A stretch of DNA of 64,000 bases from Paenibacillus dendritiformis (lineage in GTDB: Bacteria > Bacillota > Bacilli > Paenibacillales > Paenibacillaceae), in the NCBI RefSeq assembly GCF_021654795.1, contig NZ_AP025344.1, positions 3,534,501 to 3,598,500 on the forward strand. The letters run 5' to 3'. Numbering within the stretch: the stretch's first letter is position 1; each line of letters starts with the position of its first letter. Shown in pieces: positions 1 to 8,255 of this stretch. The notes beneath the pieces were generated by a model. It saw nothing but the letters and a program-made list of their open reading frames with translations, ran no database searches and was not told the DNA's origin. The position numbers and the translations under genes were made by a program.

Positions 1-721
1 TGCTGCGTTTGTCCTCCATGAACGTAGCTTCATGCACAAGAACATCCGCCCCATCCGCCAATCTCACCGCATTCTCGCATGGCCGCGTATCGCCTAATAT
101 CGCAATCGATTTTCCCGGTATTGGCTCTCCCACTACGGCCGCTGCAGCAATGCGCCGCCCATCCGGCAGCATGACATCCTCCCCGCGCTTCAGCTTTCCG
201 TAGACCGGACCGGGTTCGATGCCCATCCTCTCGAGCACCTCGAGACGAAGTTTGCCCGGACGGTCAAGCTCCTGAATCCGATAGCCATAGGAAAGCACAC
301 GATGCTCCAGCGGGAGCGCGGTCACGCGGAAGCTGTCATCGGACCAGATGTCGCCCGGCTCGATCTCCTGGATATGCAGCTCATAGGGCAAATGAGTATC
401 ACTTACGCGAAACGCGGTCTCCATGAATTCGCGCAGCCCGGCCGGTCCGAACACGGTCAACGGATCAACCCCGCCTTGATACGCCCTGCTGGACAGAAGC
501 CCCGGCAGCCCGAACAAATGATCTCCATGCAAATGCGTAATAAAGATGTACTCGCACTTGCCAAGCCTCAATGGAGAGCGGAGAACTTGATGCTGAGTCC
601 CTTCCCCGCAATCGAACATCCAGAACGTTCCCCGTTCTTCTTGCAAGCGCAGCACGAGGCTGCTTACATTGCGCCGGGTAGTCGGCATGCCGGCCCCGGT
701 GCCGAGAAAATAAAGATCCAT
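1..721 (-). CDS. rnz: Ribonuclease Z, 3' part beyond the window edge
   Basis: A metallo-beta-lactamase-fold endoribonuclease that trims the 3' trailer of tRNA precursors. The first 240 codons are visible. The metal-binding motif HLHGDH lies at residues 63-68, preceded by the family's N-terminal block FLGTGAGMPT and by FDCGEGTQHQ, both typical of RNase Z. The ATG at 721 follows a GGGGGAG ribosome binding site. The family is usually a little over 300 residues, so roughly the last quarter is missing only because the window starts inside the gene. It is read in the same direction as metH but is separated from it by a terminator, so it is probably a separate transcript. Confidence 0.93.
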   Translation of the reverse strand, partial: MDLYFLGTGAGMPTTRRNVSSLVLRLQEERGTFWMFDCGEGTQHQVLRSPLRLGKCEYIFITHLHGDHLFGLPGLLSSRAYQGGVDPLTVFGPAGLREFMETAFRVSDTHLPYELHIQEIEPGDIWSDDSFRVTALPLEHRVLSYGYRIQELDRPGKLRLEVLERMGIEPGPVYGKLKRGEDVMLPDGRRIAAAAVVGEPIPGKSIAILGDTRPCENAVRLADGADVLVHEATFMEDKRS

Positions 722-831
722 AGCCCTGTCTCCCCCTTTACTTAATGATATAAAATAATTGCGGTTCCTGATAGTGCATTCGTAGTAAGCTATACCCAAC
801 TCCGCTTCGTTCGATTCTGCCCTTGCCCTGC

Positions 832-884
832 AAAAAGAAAACCTCCGCACCTGCCAATAGAGGAAGCGGCGCGGAGGTGCGGAG
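832..884 (-). terminator. Rho-independent terminator after metH
   Basis: A 10-bp perfect stem (CTCCGCACCT at 843-852 pairing with 875-884) with a 22-nt loop. On the minus strand it is followed by a T-rich run at 832-841. It ends the metH transcript before rnz. Confidence 0.8.
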
Positions 885-918
885 TCGTTATTTGGTATCA
901 AGTATGCTGACAGCCTTG

Positions 919-3900
919 TTAGGCCTTATCCACATTGAAGTATGTTGCTTGCGGATGAGCGAACACCATCGCGGTGACAGAGGCTTCCGGCTCCATCATG
1001 AAGCCTTCGGTCAAGTGCACGCCAATATCCTCGGGCTCCATGAGGCGGAACAGCGGCTCCTGATCCTCCAGGTTCGGGCAGGCCGGGTAACCGAACGACA
1101 CCCGAATGCCCTGGTATCTGGCGCCGAACCGTTCCTTCCTCGTCATCTCGGCCGGATCGGGGATGCCCCATACTTCCCGCATCATATGATGAATCCGCTC
1201 GGCCAGACCTTCCGCCAGTTCCAGCGCCACCGACTGCAGCGCGTGGGAACGCAAATACTCTCCCTGCTGCTTGAATTCATCCGATCGCTCGCGGACTCCC
1301 TTCCCGGCCGTCACGACCAGGAAGCCGACGTAATCCATTACGCCGCTCTCCTTCGAGCGCAAGAAATCGGCCAGACACATAAAAGGCTCGACCTGCTGCC
1401 GCGGGAACGTGAAGGTATGCAGGACTTCATCCTGCCGCTCCGGATTATAGATATGGATGGAATCCCCTTCCGACTGGGCCGGGAAGAAACGGTACATCGC
1501 GTTCGCCTGCAGCACGCCGCTCTCCGCTTCCTCATGCAAAATCCGGTCGACGGTCTCCTTCAGTTCGAACGTCTTCGGATCGCGCTCCTTCAAGCGCTGC
1601 TCGACAGACCCGCGCATGCCGAGATGATGCCCGAGCAGCATCTGCATATTGACGTACGGAATGACTTGCGGCACAGGAATATTGCGCAGCACGTGACGCT
1701 CCAGGTCCGGCGGAAGATGGACGGGCGCTTCCTTAATCGCCGAGCGGACCGCACGAGTCAGCTTCGGCAGCTTCTGCTCCGCTTCCTCTTCCTTGGCGAG
1801 CCGCTCCTTATGCGCGCGCAGCTCGTCTACGAGGAGCTGCCGTTCTTCGGCATTCATCAGCTTGTTCGCCAGATCCAGCCCCTCCATCGCATCCTTCGCA
1901 TAGAGAACAAGCCCGTCATATTCCGGAATGATCCGGGTTTTCGTAAATTTGCGCGTCAGCGCCGCCCCCCCGACCATGATCGGCACATCGATCCCGGCGC
2001 TCCGCAGATCTTGTGCGGTCACCACCATCTGTTGGGCCGATTTGACGAGCAGTCCGGATAAGCCGATCGCATCCGGCTTTTCTTTGCGGTATGCTTCAAT
2101 TAACTGTTCAGGAGGAACCTTGATCCCAAGATTTATAATTTCATAGCCGTTATTGGACAGAATGATTTCAACCAGGTTTTTCCCAATATCATGGACGTCG
2201 CCCTTTACGGTGGCGAGCAATATTTTTCCTTTGACCGCTGTTTCGTTCTTCTCCATATGCGGCTCAAGGAACGCAACGGATGCCTTCATCACCTCGGCGC
2301 TCTGCAGCACCTCGGCAACGATAAGCTCATTATTGTTGAACAAGCGTCCTACCTCTTCCATTCCTTTCATCAGCGGCCCGTTAATAATGTCGAGCGGCGG
2401 ATATTTTTCCAGGGCGAGCGTCAGATCCGGAATGAGTCCTTCCTTTGTCCCTTCCACTATATAGGAAGCAAGACGCTCCTCCAATGGAAGATCGTTTGTC
2501 TTCACCTTCTTTTCTACCGTACGGTTGCGGAAGGCGGCGACAAACTCGGCCAGCGTCTCGTCATTCGTGTCGTAGAGGAGCGCTTCGGACAGCTTCCGCT
2601 CATGCTCCGGTATGGAGGCATATCTCTCCAGCTTTTCTGTATTCACAATCGCATAATCGAGCCCCGCCTTCGTACACTCGTACAGGAAAACCGAGTTCAG
2701 CACTTCCCGGCCGGCTTCCGGCAAGCCGAACGAAATATTGCTGATGCCAAGTATCGTCTGGCAGCGCGGCATCGCCTCTTTGATGAGGCGGATCCCTTCG
2801 ATAGTTTCCTTCGCCGAGCCGATATATTGCTCATCGCCCGTTCCGACCGGGAACACCAGCGGATCGAAAATAATGTTTTCCGGCTCAATGTCGGAGTCTC
2901 TGACGAGGATGTCAAAGGATCGCTTGGCGACCGCCAGCTTCTCCTCCCGGGCAATCGCCTGCCCGCGCTCATCGATCGTGCCGACGACGAGCGATGCCCC
3001 ATAGCGATGAACTAAGGGAACGACGTTCTCGAATTTTTCCAGCCCGTCCTCGAGGTTAACCGAGTTAATAATCGCCTTGCCTTGCGTATATTTTAATGCG
3101 AGCTCCAAGACTTCCGAATCGGTCGTGTCAATGACGAGCGGGACTTTGACCTTCTTTACCACTTCTTGCAAAAACGCGCGCATATCTTCCGCTTCATCCC
3201 GATCCGGGTCCTGTAGACACACATCGATGACATGGGCTCCGTTCTTCACTTGCGCACGCGCTATCTCTGCCGCTTCTTCAATCTTGCCTTCCCGGATTAA
3301 GCGCTTGAACTTGCGTGAACCGAGTACGTTCGTCCGTTCGCCGACCATGTACGGACGGCTCTCATTCTCGATGTATACCGTCTCGATCCCGGATACAGCC
3401 GGCGGATGGCTTCCGGCTTGCCGCCGAGGTTCGTATTGATCCAATTCCTCTTTGAGCACACGGATATGCTCCGGCGTCGTCCCGCAGCAACCGCCTGCGA
3501 TATTCAACCAGCCCCGCTCGGCGAAGGCGGCGATTTTGCGAGCAAGCGATTCCGGGGATTCATGATAATGTCCGTTCTCGTCAGGCAGGCCCGCATTCGG
3601 GTAACAGCTGATCGCCGCCCGGCTTATCGCAGCGAGCGAACGCAAATGATCGCGCATAAATTCCGGACCGGTCGCACAGTTCAAGCCGATCGACACCGGA
3701 TTCAGGTGCTCGAGGGAAATATAGAAGGATTCAATATTTTGTCCGGCAAGGGTCGTTCCCATCGGCTCGATCGTGCCTGAAATCATTAACGGCAGCTTCT
3801 GTCCCATCGCCTCCATCGCCCGTTGAATAGCAATCGAACCTGCCTTCACGTTCAACGTGTCTTGAGACGTCTCCAGCAGCAGGGCGTCGACACCCGCTTC

Positions 3901-4356
3901 AATAAGCGCCAGCGCCTGTTCGTAATAACTATCAACCAGTTGATCGAAGGTAACCCCGCCGGTGACCGACAGAGTTTTTGTTGTAGGGCCCATCGCTCCG
4001 GCGACATAGCGCGGCCATTCCGCCGTGCTGAACTTCTTCGCGGCCTCTACCGCCAGCTTCGCGGCCGCGAGATTTAATTCCCTGGCCCGTTCTTGGAGAT
4101 CGTACTCCGCGAGCACAATGCTGGTGGCCCCGAAGGTGTTCGTCTCCAGTATGTCGGCCCCGGCTTCAAGGTATTGTTCGTGTATACGTGAAATGACGTC
4201 GGGACGAGTCAGTACAAGCATTTCGTTGCATCCGTCCAAATGTTCGCCTCCGAAATCTTCCGGCGATAAATCCGCCTGCTGAATCATCGTCCCCATCGCA
4301 CCGTCGAGAATGAGAATGCGTTCTTGAAGTCGTTCTTCTAATGTTGGTTTCTTCAT
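919..4356 (-). CDS. metH: Cobalamin-dependent methionine synthase
   Basis: Transfers the methyl group of 5-methyltetrahydrofolate to homocysteine through methylcobalamin. All four modules are present. The homocysteine domain carries the zinc ligands Cys227 and Cys290-Cys291 (GGCCGTT). The folate (pterin) domain starts near VGERTN at about residue 338. The cobalamin domain has the DVHDIGKN motif at about 720-727, whose His is the lower cobalt ligand. The C-terminal SAM-dependent reactivation domain has GYPACPN. At 1145 residues it is near the family's usual length. The ATG at 4356 sits behind GGGTGGG/GAAGG; an in-frame GTG at 4368 has little ribosome binding site. It diverges from mtnD, which acts in methionine salvage. 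No S-box leader is visible upstream. Confidence 0.97.
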   Translation of the reverse strand: MKKPTLEERLQERILILDGAMGTMIQQADLSPEDFGGEHLDGCNEMLVLTRPDVISRIHEQYLEAGADILETNTFGATSIVLAEYDLQERARELNLAAAKLAVEAAKKFSTAEWPRYVAGAMGPTTKTLSVTGGVTFDQLVDSYYEQALALIEAGVDALLLETSQDTLNVKAGSIAIQRAMEAMGQKLPLMISGTIEPMGTTLAGQNIESFYISLEHLNPVSIGLNCATGPEFMRDHLRSLAAISRAAISCYPNAGLPDENGHYHESPESLARKIAAFAERGWLNIAGGCCGTTPEHIRVLKEELDQYEPRRQAGSHPPAVSGIETVYIENESRPYMVGERTNVLGSRKFKRLIREGKIEEAAEIARAQVKNGAHVIDVCLQDPDRDEAEDMRAFLQEVVKKVKVPLVIDTTDSEVLELALKYTQGKAIINSVNLEDGLEKFENVVPLVHRYGASLVVGTIDERGQAIAREEKLAVAKRSFDILVRDSDIEPENIIFDPLVFPVGTGDEQYIGSAKETIEGIRLIKEAMPRCQTILGISNISFGLPEAGREVLNSVFLYECTKAGLDYAIVNTEKLERYASIPEHERKLSEALLYDTNDETLAEFVAAFRNRTVEKKVKTNDLPLEERLASYIVEGTKEGLIPDLTLALEKYPPLDIINGPLMKGMEEVGRLFNNNELIVAEVLQSAEVMKASVAFLEPHMEKNETAVKGKILLATVKGDVHDIGKNLVEIILSNNGYEIINLGIKVPPEQLIEAYRKEKPDAIGLSGLLVKSAQQMVVTAQDLRSAGIDVPIMVGGAALTRKFTKTRIIPEYDGLVLYAKDAMEGLDLANKLMNAEERQLLVDELRAHKERLAKEEEAEQKLPKLTRAVRSAIKEAPVHLPPDLERHVLRNIPVPQVIPYVNMQMLLGHHLGMRGSVEQRLKERDPKTFELKETVDRILHEEAESGVLQANAMYRFFPAQSEGDSIHIYNPERQDEVLHTFTFPRQQVEPFMCLADFLRSKESGVMDYVGFLVVTAGKGVRERSDEFKQQGEYLRSHALQSVALELAEGLAERIHHMMREVWGIPDPAEMTRKERFGARYQGIRVSFGYPACPNLEDQEPLFRLMEPEDIGVHLTEGFMMEPEASVTAMVFAHPQATYFNVDKA

Positions 4357-4449
4357 CCTTCTACCCACCCTCTGTCAAACGTTTAGAACTTAGTTTAACA
4401 GAAGTGCAACGTTTAGGAAAGACTTGTGATCTTTTCACTCGATAAGCTC

Positions 4450-4478
4450 TTGCCCATTCATTTCCTGTGTACTATAAT
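4450..4478 (+). promoter_or_regulatory. Sigma-A promoter of mtnD
   Basis: A -35 box TTGCCC (4450-4455), a 17-bp spacer and a perfect -10 box TATAAT (4473-4478), about 40 bp before the mtnD start codon. Confidence 0.75.
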
Positions 4479-4519
4479 ACAATCACAATTATTCTGATTA
4501 TGAAAGTAGGGATTGGCGT

Positions 4520-5062
4520 ATGGCAGAGATTCGGATTCGAAACACGAATGAAAAAATTACGGGAGAAGAGAATGTTCGTGATTTCCTGGAGAGGCAAGGC
4601 GTGCTGTATGAGCACTGGAATCCGAACAAATTAGCCGCTTCCCTGCAAGACAAATTTGTGCTGACGGATGACGAGAAGCAAGCGATTCTTGATGCATTCG
4701 ATGAGGAAATCCGTGATCTGGCCGTGCGCCGAGGGTACCGGACATGGGATATTATCGCACTCTCCGACGCAACGCCGAATATCGAGGAGCTTCTGAAAAA
4801 ATTCGAGCAAGTACACACCCACACCGAAGACGAGGTGAGAGCGATTACGGCCGGCAATGGGATCTTTGTGATTAAAGGATCCGATGACGTCGGCTACATG
4901 GATGTCATTCTGTCCGCCGGCGATGTCATCTCCGTTCCGGAGAACAAGCCGCACTATTTTACCTTAATGGACAACCGCAAAATCGTAGCTGTTCGCCTAT
5001 TCATCGAGACGGAAGGCTGGATCGCCCATCCGTATGCAGATCCGTCTTTCAAAAAAGCGTAA
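4520..5062 (+). CDS. mtnD: Acireductone dioxygenase (cupin)
   Basis: Oxidises the acireductone of the methionine salvage pathway to formate and the 2-oxo acid that is transaminated to methionine. The 180-residue length is typical of the family. The metal-binding cupin motif is HTHTEDEVR, giving two His and one Glu ligand, and the last His ligand is in NKPHYF. The ATG follows a weak GTAGGGATTGG site. The other mtn genes are not in this window, so mtnD stands alone next to divergent metH. The metal (Fe or Ni) decides whether the on-pathway reaction or the CO-producing side reaction occurs, and this cannot be read from sequence. Confidence 0.92.
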   Translation: MAEIRIRNTNEKITGEENVRDFLERQGVLYEHWNPNKLAASLQDKFVLTDDEKQAILDAFDEEIRDLAVRRGYRTWDIIALSDATPNIEELLKKFEQVHTHTEDEVRAITAGNGIFVIKGSDDVGYMDVILSAGDVISVPENKPHYFTLMDNRKIVAVRLFIETEGWIAHPYADPSFKKA

Positions 5063-5079
5063 CGGAAAAAATAGACGAA

Positions 5080-5110
5080 AGCCCTGTCGCCATGACAGGG
5101 CTTCCTATTT
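5080..5110. terminator. Bidirectional terminator between mtnD and the ytkA-like gene
   Basis: A 9-bp perfect stem (5080-5088 with 5094-5102, AGCCCTGTC / GACAGGGCT) and a 5-nt loop. It is flanked by A-rich sequence on the left and T-rich sequence on the right, so it can serve both convergent genes. Confidence 0.8.
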
Positions 5111-5112
5111 TA

Positions 5113-5565
5113 TCATTTCACTTCGAATTGCTTCTTCGGCATCGAATGCATATCGCGTGCCGTTACATGGGAGATCACATTGTAAGTGCCCGCTTTGTCA
5201 AACGTATGCTCGAATTGATATGTACCATCCTGGGTGAAGGAGCCCGCGGCGCGCTCGTGCTGTTCTTCCCCTTCCAGCCAATACTCGAACTCCACGGTAT
5301 CCGCATCATCCACCGCTTGGTCGTTCTGCGTAACACGCGCGGTTATCGTGACAGGCTCATTTACTTTCACTTCCGCAGGAACCTGCAGGTCTACTTTAAT
5401 CAGGTCTGGGATCGCCCCATCTTGTCCGTGCTCTGCGTGCCCGCTGTGATCAATGGAGCCATTGTGGCTCGCATGCTCGCCGCCATTGCTGCTGCCATTG
5501 CCGCAGCCTGCAGCGAAAATAAGCATCATGCAAAGCGACAGCGCCAACATTGCCTTCTTCATCAT
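5113..5565 (-). CDS. YtkA/FixH-like lipoprotein with His-rich linker
   Basis: A lipoprotein signal peptide ends in the lipobox FAAGC, so the mature protein should be anchored outside the membrane by its Cys. A linker of about 25 residues rich in His, Gly and Ser follows (HASHNGS, DHSGHAEHG) and could bind a metal. The rest is a beta-sandwich-type YtkA/FixH-like domain of about 90 residues. The role of the family in Bacillota is poorly defined. ATG 5565 is 9 nt from AAGGAG; an in-frame ATG at 5571 is only 3 nt away. It is transcribed alone, with a TATAAT -10 at 5608-5613 that lacks a good -35 and a palindromic site further upstream. Confidence 0.75.
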   Translation of the reverse strand: MMKKAMLALSLCMMLIFAAGCGNGSSNGGEHASHNGSIDHSGHAEHGQDGAIPDLIKVDLQVPAEVKVNEPVTITARVTQNDQAVDDADTVEFEYWLEGEEQHERAAGSFTQDGTYQFEHTFDKAGTYNVISHVTARDMHSMPKKQFEVK

Positions 5566-5666
5566 GCCCATTCACTCCTTAACTATTTCCAACCACTCTA
5601 TGTATTCATTATAAACAACATCACTCCGCAAGATATGACTCGATCGGGCTAGATTCTGAACGGTTA

Positions 5667-5693
5667 TGTGACGGTTGTGTGACATTCGTCACA
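5667..5693. promoter_or_regulatory. Fnr/Crp-type palindrome upstream of the ytkA-like gene
   Basis: TGTGACATTCGTCACA at 5678-5693 is a perfect TGTGA-N6-TCACA palindrome, the consensus for Bacillus Fnr and for Crp-family regulators. A further TGTGA half-site begins at 5667 in an 11-bp direct repeat. It is centred about 85 bp upstream of the likely transcription start of the ytkA-like gene, whose -35 is poor, as expected for an activated promoter. No regulator of this family is encoded in the window. Confidence 0.55.
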
Positions 5694-5748
5694 TCAGCAA
5701 CTTGACATGCCGGCGCCTCGGCCGGATGGTTTGCTCCCATTAAGCAAG

Positions 5749-5775
5749 AAAGCCCGCCTTGCAAGGCAAGCTTTC
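5749..5775. terminator. Probable terminator after the HAD gene
   Basis: An inverted repeat built on AAAGC...GCTTT with an inner GCC/GGC arm around TTGCAA. It lies just past the HAD gene stop on the minus strand and is followed by a short T-rich stretch. Confidence 0.5.
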
Positions 5776-5789
5776 CTTCATTTTCAGGT

Positions 5790-6599
5790 TTATTTGAGCG
5801 CCGCTTGATTTATCGCTTCAATCACGTTGGTCAATTCCATCAAGTTGGTTATTTGGTGTTCAGGCCTGATCTTGCCGGTCAATGTCACGCCCTTGCGATT
5901 GAGCCAGGCGTGATGCATCCCGACATTCTGGGCCCCTAATATATCAGTAGTCAGCTTGTCTCCAACCATCAGTCCTTCATGAGGGCCGATAGCCAACAAG
6001 GACATAGCATGGCGGAACAGGCTTGGCGCAGGCTTCCCTTCCGGATGATCGCCGGAGATGACGATATGATCGAAGAACGGAATGATATCCGGGATGCCAT
6101 CAAGCTTCTCCTGCTGCAAATCCGGCGCCCCGTTCGTCAAAAGGAGCAGCTGATAATGAGGCTTCAACGTTCGCAAAATATCGTAAGTCTCTTCATAAAC
6201 GTAAGAACGCGCCCGCCGTTCGCTCATGAATCGCTCCGCCAGCTCTGCTCCCAACGACTCATCCTCGCAACCCGAATGGCGAAGACCGGTCGTCCAGGAG
6301 GCAGTGCGGTAAGATGGCGCCAACTGCTGGAGGTAACGGAATTGCTCATGTTCTCCCCCGGTAAAGCGGCCCCACAATGCCTCGAACGGATTGATGCCAA
6401 TGTTGGTCGTGAAGGCGTAGGTTTCATAGCTTTCATATAAAGCTCTTGCCGCGTTTCGCACTTCCGTCTCCAATTGTTCCGCATCAACCCCCGCTTTCGA
6501 GTGTGCGTATTGGCACACGGCGGAAAAGGCTTCTTCCACACACCGCTCATCCCACAGCAGCGTATCATCAAGATCGAATAATACGGCACGAATGGCCAT
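5790..6599 (-). CDS. HAD-superfamily phosphatase (YjjG/NanP-like)
   Basis: A haloacid-dehalogenase hydrolase of 269 residues with all four motifs: DLDDT near the N-terminus (nucleophile Asp), TNG in motif II, the Lys of GKPAPS in motif III and GDKLTTD in motif IV. A helical cap of about 100 residues after motif I places it with C1-cap enzymes such as nucleotide or sugar phosphatases (YjjG, N-acylneuraminate-9-phosphatase). The substrate cannot be told from sequence. The ATG at 6599 follows GGGGGAGTCGCA; an in-frame ATG at 6620 lies inside that site and was rejected. The next gene upstream ends about 30 bp away, so the two may be co-transcribed. Confidence 0.85.
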   Translation of the reverse strand: MAIRAVLFDLDDTLLWDERCVEEAFSAVCQYAHSKAGVDAEQLETEVRNAARALYESYETYAFTTNIGINPFEALWGRFTGGEHEQFRYLQQLAPSYRTASWTTGLRHSGCEDESLGAELAERFMSERRARSYVYEETYDILRTLKPHYQLLLLTNGAPDLQQEKLDGIPDIIPFFDHIVISGDHPEGKPAPSLFRHAMSLLAIGPHEGLMVGDKLTTDILGAQNVGMHHAWLNRKGVTLTGKIRPEHQITNLMELTNVIEAINQAALK

Positions 6600-6630
6600 T
6601 GCGACTCCCCCTTGTCCCACTCCGGCAAAC

Positions 6631-7215
6631 CTACTTCTTCGGCTTCACGAAGACAACCTTGTCCGACTGATCCGTCTCGTTGGCCTTGCCGTTCTTGTCT
6701 TCTTTTGAATTCTCTTCGTACGCTATCCGGTTCTGAGCGGCGAACTGCTGCAGCCGCGCATTCATCGCTTCGATGTCATAGCGGTTCATCATGCGGGAGA
6801 ATACCCAGTTCGAGCCTTTGCCGTTCTTTTCAATAACGATAAAGCCTGGCTGGTACGTTATTTTTTTGATATCTTCCACTTTGAGCGTACGCAGCCGATT
6901 CCATTTTGTCGTGCTTAGTTCGTCTTTCGCGACCCGCAAAAAAGGCCGGCGCAAAAACAGCATCAATGCCAATGCCAAATAACAAATAACAGTTACCCAG
7001 TACAGCGTCGGGGACGGCAGACTCGTACCGACACTGCCAAGCAGCGCATAAATGATCGTAAACCCGGTCAATATCAAAGGAAGAATAAAATTCCGGCCCT
7101 TGAATTCATCGAACGCAACCGTATGGGAAGCGATCCCCGGCTTGCCCTGCTTTTTGCGTTGTTTGTTCAACTGAGCGCTGTTGCGCCGTACTTGGCGTTC
7201 CCAACTACGCGACAT
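6631..7215 (-). CDS. Conserved membrane protein of unknown function
   Basis: 194 residues. The first 35 are basic (NKQRKKQGK). Two transmembrane segments follow at about residues 43-62 and 70-88 with a short loop between, then a basic cytosolic domain resembling a PH-like or DUF-type regulatory fold (LKVEDIKKITYQPGFIVIEKN) and a charged, Asp/Lys-rich tail. Nothing catalytic is visible. ATG 7215 is 9 nt after AGGAGG. It sits between yneA/ynzC-type genes and the HAD gene, all on the minus strand. I do not recognise a named family. Confidence 0.7.
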   Translation of the reverse strand: MSRSWERQVRRNSAQLNKQRKKQGKPGIASHTVAFDEFKGRNFILPLILTGFTIIYALLGSVGTSLPSPTLYWVTVICYLALALMLFLRRPFLRVAKDELSTTKWNRLRTLKVEDIKKITYQPGFIVIEKNGKGSNWVFSRMMNRYDIEAMNARLQQFAAQNRIAYEENSKEDKNGKANETDQSDKVVFVKPKK

Positions 7216-7244
7216 CCATCCAGACCTCCTATATGTTACACACT

Positions 7245-7460
7245 CTAATGAACGATGTTTCCCGATTGATTGTTCTGTTCGCCTTCTTCGTCTTCGACAT
7301 AGCGAATGCTGTCCAACTTGTTGCGGACCTGCTGACGGAACAATTCAAGGTACTGCTCTCTTAGCGCGGCCCGTTCTGCAAGTTCCTCCGAGTTCAGCCC
7401 TGCGCTCTTATGCTTGCGGGCCAGTTCATTGATGCGAGCGATTAATTTATCCATATTCAT
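7245..7460 (-). CDS. ynzC: DUF896 protein (YnzC-like)
   Basis: A 71-residue, highly charged helical protein. The N-terminal INELARKHKSAGLNSEELAER pattern and the following REQYLELFRQQVRNKL helix are characteristic of the DUF896 family, which forms small cytosolic helical hairpins. In B. subtilis, ynzC lies in the yneA-yneB-ynzC operon that is repressed by LexA. Here it is again downstream of yneA, but no yneB recombinase-like gene lies between. ATG 7460 follows GGAGGG; an open frame extends upstream to 7547 without a ribosome binding site. Confidence 0.85.
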   Translation of the reverse strand: MNMDKLIARINELARKHKSAGLNSEELAERAALREQYLELFRQQVRNKLDSIRYVEDEEGEQNNQSGNIVH

Positions 7461-7625
7461 CTTGTACCCTCCATACCATGGTGCATATCTTCTACTTTGA
7501 CATGCTGCATCAGCCTTGTCAAGCAAGCTGACAGCGATGGAATACAAGAAGCGGCTCCTTCGGCCTCAGCCGGTGAGAAGAGCGGTGCTGCGAGAACAAT
7601 GATCCCGGCCTCAGCCGAATTATGG

Positions 7626-8006
7626 TCAAGAAAGTATCGGCACGACAAGGACGATGCCGGATTGCAGCGTATGTCCCCTTAAGTCATTCAACTGAATGAT
7701 CTTGTATATGTACTCCCGGGTATCCATCCCGTTCGGTTTGTATTCCGTCGCGATTTCCCACAGGCTATCCCCAGGCTGAACAAGCACTCGCTCCGTACTT
7801 ACAGAAGGCTGCCCGGATACTGCGTCGTCATCCCCCCATGCTTGTACGATTCCCGCGCACAAAAGGAACAGCAGGCCGGAGAGCAGTACCGCCCGAATCA
7901 ATTTTCTTCTATTATAAGGCTTTGGCTTTACAGGCTGACGCAGCGTTGATCTTGCTTCCGTTCGATATGCGTAACTCCGTCTCGGGCTATATACCATTTC
8001 ACTCAT
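7626..8006 (-). CDS. yneA: YneA-like SOS cell-division suppressor (LysM)
   Basis: A 126-residue single-pass membrane protein with a basic N-terminus, one hydrophobic segment at about 37-57 and an extracytoplasmic LysM domain (VQPGDSLWEIATEY...LQSGIVLVVP). YneA in B. subtilis halts division during the SOS response. Divergent placement from lexA and a LexA box in its promoter fit that role. At 126 residues it is somewhat longer than the B. subtilis protein because of an extended cytosolic N-terminus. The ATG follows GGGGAG. The protein family is recognised by architecture and position, since LysM sequences alone are not specific. Confidence 0.85.
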   Translation of the reverse strand: MSEMVYSPRRSYAYRTEARSTLRQPVKPKPYNRRKLIRAVLLSGLLFLLCAGIVQAWGDDDAVSGQPSVSTERVLVQPGDSLWEIATEYKPNGMDTREYIYKIIQLNDLRGHTLQSGIVLVVPILS

Positions 8007-8049
8007 GTCCGCTCACTCCCCAAACACTTGTTCTATTCTTAATGTCCAT

Positions 8050-8078
8050 AATGTAACACGAACATACGTTCAGGTCAA
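8050..8078 (-). promoter_or_regulatory. yneA promoter
   Basis: On the minus strand: -35 TTGACC (8073-8078), 17-bp spacer, -10 TACATT (8050-8055). The SOS box at 8059-8072 fills the spacer, so LexA binding would exclude RNA polymerase. Confidence 0.75.
8059..8072. promoter_or_regulatory. LexA (SOS) box 1, yneA operator
   Basis: CGAACATACGTTCA matches the Bacillus consensus CGAACRNRYGTTYG at 13 of 14 positions and lies between the -35 and -10 of yneA. Confidence 0.85.
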
Positions 8079-8088
8079 CCGTTTTTGA

Positions 8089-8102
8089 GGAACGTGCGTT
8101 CT
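8089..8102. promoter_or_regulatory. LexA (SOS) box 2
   Basis: GGAACGTGCGTTCT matches the SOS consensus at 12 of 14 positions. It lies just upstream of the yneA -35, 17 bp from box 1. Confidence 0.6.
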
Positions 8103-8181
8103 CTTTTTTTGTTCCCCAAATCCGAATATGGGGCATGCGTTGAAAGAAAACGAATAAACCGCATAAAATCAAGGATTTTTT

Positions 8182-8195
8182 AGAACTTACGTTTG
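8182..8195. promoter_or_regulatory. LexA (SOS) box 3
   Basis: AGAACTTACGTTTG matches the SOS consensus at 12 of 14 positions and overlaps the -35 of lexA. Confidence 0.6.
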
Positions 8196-8221
8196 TGCGA
8201 ACGGAGGTTCTATGGTATAAT
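8193..8221 (+). promoter_or_regulatory. lexA promoter
   Basis: -35 TTGTGC (8193-8198), 17-bp spacer, perfect -10 TATAAT (8216-8221), about 35 bp before the lexA start codon. Confidence 0.75.
8198..8211. promoter_or_regulatory. LexA (SOS) box 4, lexA operator
   Basis: CGAACGGAGGTTCT matches the SOS consensus at 12 of 14 positions and sits in the spacer of the lexA promoter, giving autorepression. Confidence 0.7.
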
Positions 8222-8255
8222 TTTGACAAAAGAGCATTCATTGGAGTTGATATCT

